Positions 19,003 to 31,496 of a stretch of DNA of 64,000 nucleotides are shown here, one piece after another. How positions within the stretch are numbered: position 1 is the first letter of the stretch; each line of letters opens with the position of its first letter. A program made the translations under genes and the position numbers. The notes under the pieces are model-generated. The model ran no database searches. It saw only the letters and a program-made list of their open reading frames with translations, and had not been told where the DNA came from. This DNA comes from Picochlorum sp. 'celeri' (lineage: Eukaryota; Chlorophyta; Trebouxiophyceae), in the NCBI GenBank assembly GCA_010909725.1, contig JAACMV010000008.1, forward strand, positions 620,001 to 684,000, read 5' to 3'.

Positions 19003-20417
19003 TTATAGCGCCGCCCAGTCTGCGACTTTTAACAGTAAGAATTCTGAACAGCATGTTCCCATAGGATTGTCCTCTCGAGAAACAATTGCATATCCTAATC
19101 GGCCAAAATGGCCAAAGAACAGTGCCAAGTCTGATGCAATCAAATGATGCGCTGGCCCTGCAACAAGGATAAAAAATGCATGGTACGTTGGTCACATGTA
19201 TTCTCTTCTACTGTTTGAAAACAATGCACCGAGACAACAAGAAGAAGACAAATACAGCACACATTCAAAAACATTTGGAAGAATACGTACATAACAAATT
19301 GGAAAAATCTTGAACTTTGTATCGGGAGGAATCCGTTCCGCCAGCATAAATGACTTGACTGTGATGCACTTCAATCGACACTTGATCTGGAAGCGCAAAA
19401 TCAGCAATGCTCCATCCAGCAATTTCATCAAATTCGTACCCTTCTATGTCAATTTTCAATAAATCAATTTTCTTGACACGCATATCCTGCGCTGCCTGGG
19501 ATAATGTCACAAAGTTTTTATTCTCACCTGCCTTTGTCATGCTTCCAATACATTTCTTGACATACTTGTGCCGACGCGATAAACTACGCCCATTGTATGT
19601 ACTGCATATGTATATAATTGAAATTCACATGAGTTTCTTTTACGGGCTTCGTGAGCGGCAGAATGCAACGTACCAGTCAAATGTGTAAATGTCACACCGA
19701 GTCTTCTCCAGCAATGCCTTTTCAAAATCGTATTGACCTGCATTCTCGATGACAACTCATCCAATGATACCAAAAAAACTTTACTTTAAAATCATAACTA
19801 CTACGCACCATTACTTCCTAAAGAAAATATAACGCAGCTGTCCTTTTGCAGCAATTCATCACACAACCACTTGCCGCCCTCACCAGAATTCCCTACCCTC
19901 TTCATCATTTTCTGCCCACTCGGACAGTGCACATATGGCTCAAAAAGATCATACTTTGCATGTCCTTCTGGCTCCGGCGGCCTAAAAACCTTGGTGGCGT
20001 TCACACATGCATCTCGAGTCCGTCGAAGATCACTGCACACACTCTGGGCCTGACGCTTGTACATGGTCATGGTGGCCGCAAAGAGGTTATCGTTCCAGGA
20101 AATGAGTTTATCGAGAGCCAACATGCCATACACCCCAGGAAATCTAGCACGAAATGAATATCCTGCAGGCATCCATCAAGTACAGGAGTCAGTTTGTCGC
20201 AGCTCGGGCAGCTTCTGTTGCAAGCCAAACACAACATACCTGATCCATGATGCGCTCGATGCGCGTCTACTTTCTGCAATTGTTTATCCGCGGTTGCTAT
20301 ATTGTGATACAGAAGGAGAAACAGGACAGCGGCAGCCATCATTGTCCAAGACCTGACTCTACCGACGCTGCCGTGTACCGTGCTCGCAAGCCGGTGCAAC
20401 AACGGGGGGATCCCCAT
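19003..20417 (-). CDS. Type II membrane METTL24/FkbM-like methyltransferase
   Basis: Five exons (20240-20417, 19809-20162, 19674-19737, 19291-19601, 19003-19157) encode 353 residues. One N-terminal anchor (TMMAAAVLFLLLYHNI) suggests a Golgi or secretory type II protein. The methyltransferase core has RVGNSGEGGKWLCDEL, VIFSLGSNGQYDFEKALLE, DIYTFDCTYNGRS and IDLLKIDIEGYEFDEI. The last exon gives LGYAIVSREDNPMG and CSEFLLLKV, as in METTL24 and FkbM relatives. Frame and motifs cross all four junctions. The acceptor is unknown; a glycan or lipid is possible by analogy. The stop is 10 bp from the convergent SBPase stop. Confidence 0.8.
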
Positions 20418-20879
20418 CCAAAACGATGATCAAATGCACCCAACCAATCTATGATATGAATTTATTTTCTTGCGATCCGTGTCAAAGATCAAATCTTTTA
20501 GGGACACCAGACAGGAATGGCGATGATTGTAGCCCCAGCCTCCCAATTCGAAGAGGTCTTTGAACCAGATCATAGGCATGACTGCAACAACAGGACGGAT
20601 CTTCCTCTGGCCTCTATAAGAGCACACGTATCGCTCCCATAGCACATTGATACTGCATGATGGAACGCATATAGTAGTTGTGGCGAGTCAATGTTCATAT
20701 TGCCAACACGCTGCCTGCATTGAATTCACATCCAAATGTTGGTGGTTAAACACTGCATATTTCAAAAAGTATCTATTTACGAATCCCGTGTGCATTTGAA
20801 TCATGAATAGATCCGTAATGCCCCGCTCTTCCTCCACAGACCATGTAGAACATTTAACTTTTATTTATGAAACATCCAA
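20418..20879. other. Divergent intergenic region, unresolved 71-codon frame
   Basis: About 460 bases between the METTL24-like start and the coiled-coil gene. A minus-strand frame at 20430-20645 would give a plausible-looking peptide (VVAVMPMIWFKDLFELGGWG), but it has no ATG at its beginning and no frame-compatible upstream exon that I could find. I leave it uncalled. Confidence 0.35.
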
Positions 20880-23277
20880 ATGGGGGATCCAACCACGTAT
20901 ATGGTGTCCAACAATCCAATTGCTTCGGCTTTTGGAGGACAGGATGACGAGTTTTTCAGTTCCATTGGGCAGGAGAATTCTGGCTCTTCTTCACAGCATA
21001 TGAATATGACAGAGCCTCAGATGTACACTTCTGATGGAATGCAACAACAATTCGCTCAATATTCAGTGTACGATCAACCTATTCTTGGTGATCAAGAGAC
21101 CTATCTGCCCGGCCAGGGGCCCGATACACGGCACCCTTCTGTGGAAAATGAAAGCATAATGAAAAATTCGAATAGTAATCCCATATTTGAGCAGCAGCAG
21201 CAGGAGGAGGAGAAGGACAAGGATGGACAAGTGGATTCTCAACTGCCAAAGGTCTCTTCTTCCGAAGAGCCTGTGCCACCACCGCCAACCTCATTTCAAA
21301 ATCAGCAGCATGCAGGTGGATTTGAATCTATTTCTTCGGTGAGGAGACAGCCGGGAGCACCGGCGACGCAGAGTGCCTTTGCTCCACCCCAGTCTTTTGG
21401 GTATGGGGTTGCACAGCCGCAAGCACATCAGCAGTTTGTAGAAGAGGAGGAGGATGGTGTATCCAGCAGCAGAGAAAGCGTGCCAAAAATAAGGTTGAAT
21501 CCAAGCTTAGAGGCTGGTAGAAGGAAGTTGGAAGAATTTAAAAGGAAGAAGGCAGCAGTCTTGTCAAGGAGGAGTTCCATAACCTCCTCTCAATACAACG
21601 ACTCTGGTGTGAAATCAGATGTTCTAGAAGCGAGGCTCCAGGAGGCACAGGAAGAGATCAAGAAGATGAAGTCCGATGTGCAGCGGCTGACGGAAGAGGT
21701 GGAGGCATCTCGTGAAGAGAAGCAGGGAATGGAGCGAGAAAAAGCTGCATTGTTGGGGGAGCTGGTATCGATAAAGGCATCTGCCGAAGACAGCGGGAGC
21801 TCGAGTAAAGCGATAGAATTATTACGAGAGGAACTTGATGCCATGAAGGATAGGACTGACGGTTTGGAGGCGTCTTTAGCATCGAGCAGAGCCGAGTGCA
21901 ATGTGCTTTCTGAAGAGAAGGCACGTCTAGAGGAGGAATTGAATACATTGAAGGTCAACTCGGCGCTCACAATGCGAGAAGATGGAGAATTAGATAGGGT
22001 GAAGATAGAACTGGAAAGTCTCAAAGCACATCATGCATCCCTGCAGTCAGAGCTTGAACATCAGTCAGTGCAGGCGACACACCTTCAGTCTCAGTTAGAA
22101 GATGCGTTGAACCAAGAGCAGGGTGCTCGAGAGGAGCTTGAAGAGGCTAAAGAGAATATTGATAGCTTGCGAGAGCTGTTATCTGAGGGAGAACAGGAGC
22201 GCGTTGAGCTTGCATCGCATCTTGAATCGTTGAAATTAGAGTTGGCACAGATGCAGCAAGTGCAACAGCAAGAGCACGTTAGCCACACGTACGATGATGC
22301 AGGCCTTATTGCAGCAAAGGATGAGGAAATACGAATGCTGAAAGATCAGTTGATCGATGTAGAACGTAGCGCTGCCGAATGGAGGGAAAAGGCACAGCAG
22401 CAGGTCTCAACAGAGGAATCATACCAGCAACCAGAATCCGCTCCAATATCACCTAGGTGGGTCTATATGAATCGATAAAACAATTATTATTGATAATATA
22501 TATGAAAGTATTGTTTTTGTATGCAGTGAGAATGCATTGCAAGTGAGGTTGGCAAAGGCAGAGGCTGCAGTTGAATCGGAAAGACGAGCATATCAAGATC
22601 TACAGCAAAAGACAAGAGACATGGAGAACGCAATCCATGAAAATGCAACTCTTAAGGCTCATATGACAGAATTAAGGCAGAAGGAGGAGTATTTGGAGCA
22701 GCAGATTCAAATCCTGCAGGCACAGCTGCAAGACAGACCAAGTTCTGGTGGCCACCCAGGCATGGCTGAGCTTGAACAGCGTGCCTCAACCGCTGAAAAC
22801 AAGGCTCATTCGCTAGAAATGGAACTTGCAGAAGCCTCAAGTACCATCACTCGCCTATCTGGCGAAGTGAATGACCTCATCAATCGCCTGAAAGAGCAAT
22901 CTGGCACAATTGTTGAACTGAGGCAAAAGGCAGAGGTATTTGAGTCTGTACCCATCAATGATGCTCAGCCACCCGCAGAACAGTCACAACTGTTCACTCC
23001 TCCTCCTCCTACTGCTTTTCACGAAGTACCGATCCAACAGCAAGATGAAAAACAACGAGAAGAGATTGTGCCGGAACAGCCTCAGCAGTCACTCTTTGAT
23101 ACACTGGCTGCCCCTCCTCAACAGTCACATCCCACCCAACAACCATGGAGCGTACCAGGTGGCGTGGTAGAAACTTTCCAACATCAGGAGACAACCCCAG
23201 ATGAGAGAGAGACATCCAAGAAAAAAGTTGGATTTTGGCAGTGGGTCGCAGGAGCAGACTTGGCATCACATGAATAA
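20880..23277 (+). CDS. Long coiled-coil protein, golgin/centrosome-like
   Basis: Two exons (20880-22456 and 22527-23277), intron 70 nt, about 775 residues. The first 200 residues are disordered, Gln/Pro/Ser-rich, with an acidic-aromatic start (FGGQDDEFFSSIG). A basic element AGRRKLEEFKRKKAAVLSRR near residue 215 resembles the KLEEFRKRKA motif of golgins and pericentrin-type proteins. Residues about 240-690 are continuous heptad coiled coil, unbroken across the splice. The tail is Gln/Pro-rich and ends in KKVGFWQWVAGADLASHE. A tether or scaffold role is inferred; no catalytic domain is seen. It converges on SmD3 with 39 bp between stops. Confidence 0.75.
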
Positions 23278-23316
23278 TAACCTGGTTGTTTGTTACAATT
23301 CTTAAAACATTCATCA

Positions 23317-23664
23317 TCAACGACCTCGCCCTCTCCCACCAACACCCATCGCTACACCCTTGATTTTATTCTTTGGATCTATTCTCTTAAACATTGGAGC
23401 ATTCTTCAACAAATCAGGCACAATCACAAATCTCACTCGACTCCCTCTCACAAATATATGCTCCATATGAGTCACTTTCCCATCCCGCGCTGTCGCCGTA
23501 ACATTCGCCAGTTGCACATTCCAATTATCTTCAGCCTCATGAAGCTGCCCCCGCAACATCTCGCCATTCTTGAGCTCCACCGTCACCACGTGACCCTCTG
23601 CCTCGTGCAACAGTTTCACCGGCACTCCAACCCCACGCAAACTCCCTGCCGCTGCAACAGACAT
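23317..23664 (-). CDS. SNRPD3: Small nuclear ribonucleoprotein SmD3
   Basis: 115 residues, no intron. Both Sm motifs are present: Sm1 (GHVVTVELKNGEMLRGQLHE) and Sm2 (MEHIFVRGSRVRFVIVPDLL), with the D3-specific VPVKLLHEAEGH start and an NWNVQLANV strand. The C-terminus is an RG tail (GVGGRGRGR), the substrate of symmetric arginine dimethylation. It is a core component of the spliceosomal U snRNP ring. pICln, an Sm-protein assembly chaperone, is also encoded in this window at 62018. Confidence 0.96.
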   Translation of the reverse strand: MSVAAAGSLRGVGVPVKLLHEAEGHVVTVELKNGEMLRGQLHEAEDNWNVQLANVTATARDGKVTHMEHIFVRGSRVRFVIVPDLLKNAPMFKRIDPKNKIKGVAMGVGGRGRGR

Positions 23665-24152
23665 TTTTTCCTTTTATTTTCTCACTATCAAATCTATCTG
23701 ATCCAAGTCCTACGCGACAGGCGGGCTTTTTTGTTTCTAAATGCAATAGCGTTGTCACACGTCTACCGTGCTGTCTATTCGTCTCTATACTGCACTCACG
23801 TTGCTACTATAAATTTTTAAAAGCAGTGGCATCTGCCATCAACACAGCAATACACTCATACTCCATGCTGCTGCTCCATCGTGGCAAAATATATTTAATT
23901 CCTATTTACGAAGAAAGCGCGCAATCTGTCTGAAACGGATACGTCTATGCGATCGCCGCAGCTACTGTCTTCACATCATTCAAAAATATAACAATGATAC
24001 ACTCCAATCAGGTATAGATCCTGCATCCTGGAAGCAGGTACATGCAGACATTTGTCGCCATCAGTCACCCATTTCCAATAAGGTCGTCTCTATCCACCTA
24101 ATAGGTTTGATAAACAGATTTTAGTAGTATTTAATTGAATTAAAAGCGCTCA
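23665..24152. promoter_or_regulatory. Divergent region between SmD3 and CK2 beta
   Basis: About 490 bases containing the upstream regions of both genes. AT-rich stretches occur near 23810-23820 and 24125-24145. No gene or strong motif is seen. Confidence 0.3.
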
Positions 24153-24947
24153 ATGGGGGTAGAAGACATGTCTGAAGATTTGACAACGAGTTCCAGTGAC
24201 AATGACCTTGACGTCGAATTTGACGAATTTTCCTCCTGGGGAGCGTGGTTTTGTAGCATGAAAGGGAATGAATTCTTCTGTGAGGTGGATGAGGACTACA
24301 TCAGGGATGGATTTAATCTGAGTGGGTTGTCGAATCAGGTGCCTTGGTATGAATATGCTCTGGATGTTTTGACGGATGGGTCACACAGTTTGAAAAACGA
24401 AGTGTTAACGGCAGGAGAGGAGGCAGAAGTTGAAGCATCCTCGGAGATTTTGTATGGATTGATTCATGCTCGATATATCATTACCGCTCGAGGGTTGAAT
24501 CGGATGCTTGAGAAGTACAAGAGCTGTGATTTTGGGAGATGCCCAAGGGTCATGTGTTCTGGACAGCCATGCTTGCCTGTGGGGCTGAGTGATGTGCCTA
24601 GGCAGTCCACGGTCAAGCTGTTTTGTCCTCATTGCGAAGATGTGTTTTACCCGAGGTCGAAATATCAGGGTCATGTGGATGGGGCGTATTTTGGGACGAC
24701 GTTTCCTCATTTGTTTTTGATGACATTCCCACAGTTGAGGCCAGAGAAGAGGGGTGAGATGTACGTGCCAAAGGTGTTTGGATTTAAGATTTCGCCGCTG
24801 GCGTATAGTAATAATACCAAGGATACTGGTGGATCTGGGAGGCATGTGCGGACGAGAGGTGGTGAGGAGCAAGAAAGTCGGGGGAACAAGAATGCTGGGA
24901 GTACGAGTACCTCGGGAATGAAAAAGTCAAAGCAGCAGACGGGATGA
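24153..24947 (+). CDS. CK2B: Casein kinase II regulatory (beta) subunit
   Basis: 264 residues, no intron. It dimerises and recruits catalytic CK2 alpha. The protein has the N-terminal segment [20 protein letters not shown], the helix block [20 protein letters not shown], and the zinc finger [18 protein letters not shown] followed by [16 protein letters not shown] (four Cys ligands). [16 protein letters not shown] and VPKVFGFKI complete the family core. The last 45 residues are a basic, disordered extension longer than in animal CK2 beta. Confidence 0.97.
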   Translation: MGVEDMSEDLTTSSSDNDLDVEFDEFSSWGAWFCSMKGNEFFCEVDEDYIRDGFNLSGLSNQVPWYEYALDVLTDGSHSLKNEVLTAGEEAEVEASSEILYGLIHARYIITARGLNRMLEKYKSCDFGRCPRVMCSGQPCLPVGLSDVPRQSTVKLFCPHCEDVFYPRSKYQGHVDGAYFGTTFPHLFLMTFPQLRPEKRGEMYVPKVFGFKISPLAYSNNTKDTGGSGRHVRTRGGEEQESRGNKNAGSTSTSGMKKSKQQTG

Positions 24948-25021
24948 ATAATTCATTTGCATCATTTGATATGTATTTGCCATTTCATATGTTTACATTT
25001 ATATTTAAACGAATCTGGTGA

Positions 25022-28000
25022 TTATGTTGGGACGCTTTTGCAGAGCATTTGAGTCATGTCTGCCATGTAAGATTGGATGGTTGAGTGCCGCAGTGCTTTT
25101 GTGCCGTCTGATAGCGGCCCATTGAATTGCACATTCCATCGCAAGACTTCCCGTGACATTGCAGAATACGCAGATTTTTGTAGCAGTGAAATATCAGGGG
25201 ACTGCAAATAGGCGTGGTCAATGGCAACTGCGAGATGTGCAATGGTGTCTAGGTCGTCTTCTTCAAGGTCATCACCTGACTCAATCTTCCCTTTGATATG
25301 GAGGAAGGAGATGTATATCTGGCCTCCTGTACTCCAAGATGATTCTTGTATGTCATCTTGGTGCTCGTGTAGCTCTTCCAGAGCGCCCAGGAGGAAATCC
25401 TGCATGATGTAGTGTTCCTTTGACACGTCTTTTGCCAGCAGCCATTTGGGTGCTATTTCTGTCATCAGCACATCGTGAGCCTCCTGCCATTCTGCTGTAT
25501 CGATCAGTGATTCAAGTAGAGACTCGTAATCCTTGTGATAGCGGAACCACACGGTTTTCGCTTCCTCCATCATAGCTGCAGGGAGGCCGAGCTTTTGCAA
25601 AAGAAATTCTGTGATTTCTTGATCAAAAATCCATTCCTCGCAGTAGCGGGTCAACAAATCTTTGACAATGCGGTTTCTATCTGTCTCATCATTGATGTGG
25701 AGGGCAACATAGATTGCCCAATGTACCAGCCCACCCATAGATTCAATCTGGCTGATGTATGTCATGATGATGCGGTTCACAGCTTCCTGTGATTCCAGAG
25801 GCATCTCATTCGGAATTACTCCGATTGCCTGAAGGACTGATTTCAAGTGCCAGAAAAATCCTACTTGTTGAAATTCAGGAGTGAGTCCAAGGGGGCTCAG
25901 GAGTGACGGCAGTGCCTCTGTGGCAGCTGCCATCTTGTCATCCTCTGTGTCCCATTCCTCTGCCCGGCAAAATAGTTTGATGAGCTCAAAGGCTGTATCA
26001 GTCGGGTTGTTCTCTTGATTCTCTTCATCGGCAAGATACCATGGTGCTGGATGAGGAGCTTTAGTATCATGGACATCTGCAATATACTGTGAGATTGAGG
26101 TGCTGATTGGGGACTGTTTTGGACATGCATACCAAAAATAAAGTCCCAAAGCCCTCTTCCAGTCCTTTGAGGCAATGTACATTGAGGGATCCACGTGTCC
26201 AGATAAAAGCTGATATATTTGTGATGTTGTCTCATCTATATGTTCCATATATCCCGCATCAGACCAAATCCTAAGCTGCTCCGTGAGGTTGTGTGCCGCA
26301 ACACTAGAAGACCCTGCTGTTGCCAACAGTGTCGACAGACGGACATTGCCGGAAGCAGCAGCAGCATGTATGGCTGATTTGATGTCATGGCACGAGAGCA
26401 ATAGTAGAATCCGCTCGTTTTCCTTGTCTTGCGCATCTTTGAGAGCATCGAGTTTGTGTTTCACAGATCCTTGGGTTCTATCTTTCAACCACTTGCTAAA
26501 TGCAGCTCGCCTTTGCATGACGATCAGATTCTCCAATGAGCTCCCATCCAAGAACTCTTCATTTTCATCACTCGTATTAAGTTTTTCCTGCTCTTCAGCT
26601 GGTACCAATGCAAAGAGAACACCAAGGAGATCCCAAATTTCTGCTTCAGACATTTTTGATCTCAGGGCAACATTATCTGCTTCGTTATGACCCTCAGCGA
26701 TATAGTTCTTGCAAATCTTCATATATTGTACTATCATATTTTCAAGATGCTGTGGCGAACGATCGCACTGCAGCTGTAGAAGTGGAGTCGTCCCTGAGGG
26801 CACATCTTCCACCGGGAAACTATGACAGTAGTGAAGCTTCAACTGTTCCAGCAGAAAAGTTCTATCTGATGCCCCATTCTGTTGCAACGTCTTGCTAATG
26901 GCGATGTTTCTCAAATTATTCTCTGGTACGCAGTACCTACCATGGGGCCCCCAGCCATTTTCAAATCGATGATGGTAAAAAGCTCCAAAATCTGGCAAGT
27001 TGCGAGTCTGGGGTTTTCCAGAAATCATGTGAGCATCAAATACTTCAACTTCTCTGGTTACCTTTGATCGAGGACCTATCACACCTCCTACAGGGCCTTC
27101 AGTTGACCAGTTCGACAAGGGAGGGTACCCATCATCCTCGATGTCCTCCTCCATGCCCTCGTCATCATCAACAAACTGCTCTTGGTAGCTCAGCAATGGG
27201 TTGACTCCAGGTGGGCTCAATAAGCTATTCCTACAAAAGATACCTGAGAATGAATCAACTTTTACATGTTTACTGATTGTATAATAAACTCGTACCTGAG
27301 GCTAACAATATCGTCTGGGCCGTTGTCATTTGTCTCAGATACCACAGGAGCTTCACTGGTTGTTCTTGCCAATTGCTTCTTGACACCTTTCCATTGACTT
27401 CTAATCCCTAGCTGAGCATCGTCGCTCATATCAGATAACTCTGAAAAATCCGTATCATCATCAGCCGATGCTTTCGTCTTCTCTGCACTTGCCCTGCCCT
27501 CTCTGAGGTCTTCTTCGTCATCAGACGTATCATCCAGCCCATATCTACTAAAGTGTTCCACTTCAAATTGCCATTCTCCTGTCTCGCCATTGTACGACAT
27601 AAATTTGGCGCCCTGCTCTGCACAAATTCGCTTCAACTTTCTCGTAAACTTCTCGACCACCTCGGGGTCTTTCGTGGGTTCACCTGTTGCCTTGTCTGTT
27701 TTGAAAACCTTGAGCATGGACACCACAGCAGGGCAGTTTAGTCCCTGTCCAACAGGTGGTTTCACAGATGAGTCTGGATATACTTCTATGCTTCCTTTCG
27801 CAAGCGATACGATAGAGTCCAAATCTAAACCACGAACATCGACGTCATCCAGCCATCTCACTGACCCTACCCCATCACGTCCAACAGTGAAATTCGAAAC
27901 ACTGGCCAGTGAATCCAGATCTTCTCTCGCCATGGCAGAAAGCTGAGTCATGGAAGGCTTCAGGTAGTACTCTTCTCTCTCCAGGACTGGTAAGGCAGCG

Positions 28001-30419
28001 AGAATATCCATTTGAGGCGATCTGCCACCAGTATTCTGAGGGGAAAGCGATTTGAAAGTGAGCGATGGTGAGGGGGATGTCACATCAGTATGGAGGCCAT
28101 TTGTTACCGGACTGGTACCATTTGCCAATTTCTGATACGGTGACTTGGCCATAGAATCTTTCTGAGCGCTAGATGTAGAGGGAAGCTCGTCTCTAATCAA
28201 CAAACGACGTGGATCCTCTCTTGGAACAAAAAGACTTCCCTCCATTCCAGGTGTAGCTCCCTTCCCAGATGGGGTAGTTCGCAAACTTGTGGAGGCAAAA
28301 AATTCAGCAGGACTCTTGCTCATCCTTGTGGCTGAAGAGGACGTCCTTGGTCGCAATTTGCCACCACCATGCGGTGTTAATGATCGAGGTGTTATCAGAG
28401 CAACAGGCCTTGGCGGACCAGCTGATGGTGGTGCCAAGATACGCTGAGTCAAACCAACTTTATACTCTGGCAATGGCGTGACTTTTGGCGCTTCTGGCAT
28501 ATTTCCATAAGGACTTGATGGTCCCAGATTTTGAGCAGGTTGCTGCTGTGCCGGTCCCGGTGTGGCAGCTCCAAACAGTCCTCCTTGAGTTGGCTGCGTT
28601 CCTCCGAATGAGAAAGAGGGTGTCGATGCTTGCTGAGGCTGGCTAGATGCTGCAGAACCACCAAATAACCCCCCTCCACCGAATGCTGGAGTTGAATTAG
28701 GAGTTCCCATGGAGGGCATAGAACTTGCCCCAAATGCACCACCTCCAAAGCCTGGAGTTGATGTTCCAGCAGAAAATGAAAACCCTCCGGTAGCTGGCTT
28801 AGAAGCCGCAGATCCTAAACCTCCAAACGCTGGAGTGCTTTGTTGGGTGCCAAAAGCAGGTGCTGGTGCACTTCCTGGTGTACCAAACAAACTTGGCGTT
28901 GCCTGGCTGCTGCCAAATGCAGGCGTGGATGCTTGGGGCGCACCAAAGGCTGGCGTCGAGCTTGCCCCAAACGCAGGTGTAGAACTTGCACCAAATCCAC
29001 CAAAACTCGGTGTTGACGATGGAGTGGCCCCGAATGCTGGAGTAGAGCTTGCACTAGACATCCCAAACCCTGTACTACCTGTTCCAAAGCCAGGCGTGGA
29101 TGCTTGTGGGGCACCAAAAGCGGGTGTAGAAGTTGCCCCGAAAGCAGGAGTTGAACTTGCCCCAAAACCACCAAAACTTGGTGTAGACGAAGGAGCAGCC
29201 CCAAATCCTGGGGTGGATGTAGGTGATGCTCCAAAGCCACCCCCTCCAAATGCTGATGAGCTTGCAGGAGTCGCTCCAAACGCACCCGTTGCTCCAGTGC
29301 TTGGCGCTCCAAATGCACTACTTCCAAACGCCGGCGTCTGACTAGCACCAAACGCACTGGGCTGCGACTGTTGACCAAATGGATTTTGTGGCTGCTGCTG
29401 CGCCTGTCCAAACATACCACCTCCTGCACCCTGAGGCTGATTACCACCCTTATTGCCATCCTGATAATCTTCCCAACGCAACTCTTCTACACTTTTTGAC
29501 GCATATTCTGGCATGCAAGAGATGGAATTGAAATGCACTGTATTTCTTGCACCAGTACTACTCTGATCAACTTCTTGAGTCTTCCTCCATTGCACACCTC
29601 TCGTGCCCCTATTTTGGGCCTGACCAAATCCACCACCTGGAGATGAACCTCCAAATGCTGTTGTCTGCGATCCAAACGTGGATGCCCCAAATGCAGGCTG
29701 GGATTGACCCATGCCTGTTCCGCCGAATGGACTAGATTGCTGCTGCTGCTGCTGCTGCTGCTGTTGCTGGCCGAATCCTCCGACAGCGCCACCTCCACCA
29801 AATGGAGTTGAAGATCCAAATCCCGATCCAGAAGCTCCCCCAAAAGCAGACTGACTCTGAGGAGCCCCAAAACCAGTCGATGGTGTGCTAGACTGACCAA
29901 AACCAAAGCCCCCTCCGGCTGGCTTGGCTCCAAAGGCAGATCCTCCACCAAACGGTTGTCCAGCACTTTGTGAACCAAATGCACCCGTCTGTGAAGACCC
30001 GAATCCCCCAGTCGCACCACCACCAAACGCACCGGTGCCACCCTGAGTTCCAAAACCGCCTGGCTGCGTTTGCTGCACACATATACACATTCTGTCAGAC
30101 AAAACACCCCACACGGCTCCATCATATCAATAAAATCACATACCTGACCAAAGACTGACCCTCCACCCCCAAATGGAGACGGACTTTGTCCGAATCCTGG
30201 CGCAGACTGTCCACCGAGGGGCGTTTGGCTTGAGCCGGCTCCGAAAGGGCTCGCCTGTCCACCCCCAAATCCTGCATCAATAGGACATAGATGGTCATTT
30301 CCAGACGTATGCAGAGCGTCACGCCACCCGTCTAGCACGTGGATGTCATTCCGTGTAACAATTATGCTCAGGAAAAGCCTACGCAACGTACCTTGATTAC
30401 CCATTGAGCCAAAAACCAT
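25022..30419 (-). CDS. NUP98: NUP98-NUP96 nucleoporin precursor with autoproteolytic site
   Basis: Four exons (30392-30419, 30144-30271, 27296-30072, 25022-27230) encode 1713 residues. The 65-nt intron at 27231-27295 joins what look like two genes. Residues 1-750 are GLFG/FG repeats with a GLEBS motif for Rae1/Gle2 near 215-255 (EYASKSVEELRWEDYQ). The autoproteolytic domain spans about 750-895 (VYPDSSVKPPVGQGLN, GEWQFEVEHFSRYGL), with the cleavage dyad H892-F893/S894. After cleavage the N-terminal part is NUP98 and the rest NUP96, a Y-complex scaffold subunit; NUP96 starts with acidic residues and has FYHHRFENGWGP. Human NUP98-96 has a similar length and arrangement. Confidence 0.92.
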
Positions 30420-30764
30420 TTTTATCTATTCATTAATTGTGAAACCACGCGTGACTGAAACTCGTATAGGCTATGCTCTCTACAGTGTCTGCCTTGAACT
30501 GTGATGCCTTGAGAGGAGGAACCTGTCTTCACGAGGCCCTACAGGCTTACTTTTTTAATATAAATAACAATTTTTTTTCTAAATATTAATTCTAATGACT
30601 ACTGTGTGGAACAGGTGTGCGTTATAGGCAAGCCCATCTTCAATGAAGATGCTTCATGAGTCATGACAGGCCATGAAAGTCCAGAAAGACGATACCAATT
30701 ATTACTTTCATATAGATGCGTACAACGTCCGTTGTTGTGGCCACTCGGAATGAGAAACGGGACA
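30420..30764. other. Intergenic region between TadA-like gene and NUP98-96
   Basis: About 345 bases on the same-strand boundary (TadA-like stop at 30765, NUP98-96 start at 30419). An A/T-rich stretch lies near 30552-30595. No gene or clear motif is seen. Confidence 0.3.
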
Positions 30765-31496
30765 TTATGATTCCTGACGGCGCATTTTGAAAAACTTTTT
30801 TATGATTGAGGCACACTCGTCTGCACACACCCCTCGACGAACAACAATGTCTGGATGAAATGGATGCAACGTTTTACTGTCTACACATCCATTCGATGGA
30901 AACATTCGTATCCAGCTTCCATCAGCACCTAGAAGAGGATTGGGAGCACCGTATACCACGGTGCCTACCCGAGACTGCAGTATAGCTCCAGCACACATGG
31001 GACAGGGCTCTAAGGTCACGTACAGGGTGCAGTCTAGAAGCCTCCATCCCTGTGATACAGCACACGCTTGCCGTATACATGTCATCTCAGCATGGCAGGT
31101 CGGATCGTGGTCCGTTTCTGTGGTGTTGTGCGCAGCTGAGATGACTTGGCCAGATGGAGCAACGAGCACGGCACCAACTGGCACTTCTCCAAGAGCAAAA
31201 GCCTCTTCGGCTTGTTGCAACGCCATCTTCATGTACCCTTCATCCTTTTGAGTGATTTGATCTATTTCATCTGAGCATGGTGCTGCGTTGCTGACTGCAT
31301 TGTTCCTCTTGTTCTTCTCCTGAAGTGTTTCTGTGTTCCAGTAGGCCTTGGTCCTGTCTGTGAATTCCCGCACAAATGTATGCCTCACTGGTTGGTAAGA
31401 TTTTATGAATGAAATTGGGTGAGATAATAACCTCAAATTGAGCAATGGAGAGCATATGCGATGGCAGACCACGACTGGTCTTGCTAGGATTGGCAT
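30765..31496 (-). CDS. tRNA-specific adenosine deaminase, TadA/TADA-like, organellar
   Basis: 243 residues, no intron. It converts adenosine-34 to inosine in tRNA. The deaminase core starts at about residue 85 (YMKMALQQAEEAFALGEVPV). The zinc site is HAE in PTCHAEMTCIRQA and PCxxC in VTLEPCPMCAGAILQSRVG, followed by VYGAPNPLLGADGSW, all typical of bacterial-type TadA. The 80-residue N-terminal extension (MPILARPVVVCHRICSP) is basic and suggests plastid or mitochondrial import, as for the plant TADA that edits plastid tRNA-Arg(ACG). A cytosolic Tad2 would lack such an extension. Confidence 0.88.
   Translation of the reverse strand: MPILARPVVVCHRICSPLLNLRLLSHPISFIKSYQPVRHTFVREFTDRTKAYWNTETLQEKNKRNNAVSNAAPCSDEIDQITQKDEGYMKMALQQAEEAFALGEVPVGAVLVAPSGQVISAAHNTTETDHDPTCHAEMTCIRQACAVSQGWRLLDCTLYVTLEPCPMCAGAILQSRVGTVVYGAPNPLLGADGSWIRMFPSNGCVDSKTLHPFHPDIVVRRGVCADECASIIKKFFKMRRQES

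Noticed and set aside
20430..20645. Minus-strand frame of 71 codons with a protein-like segment
   Set aside because: Begins with GTG, has no upstream ATG in frame, and I found no upstream exon with matching phase. It could be part of an unresolved gene.
25022..27220. Separate NUP96-type gene starting near 27220
   Set aside because: A 65-nt intron joins it in frame to the NUP98 autoproteolytic domain, so it is one precursor gene.
28709..29341. Plus-strand 210-codon frame of repeated PNAGV/PKPGVD units
   Set aside because: Antisense shadow of the NUP98 FG repeats.
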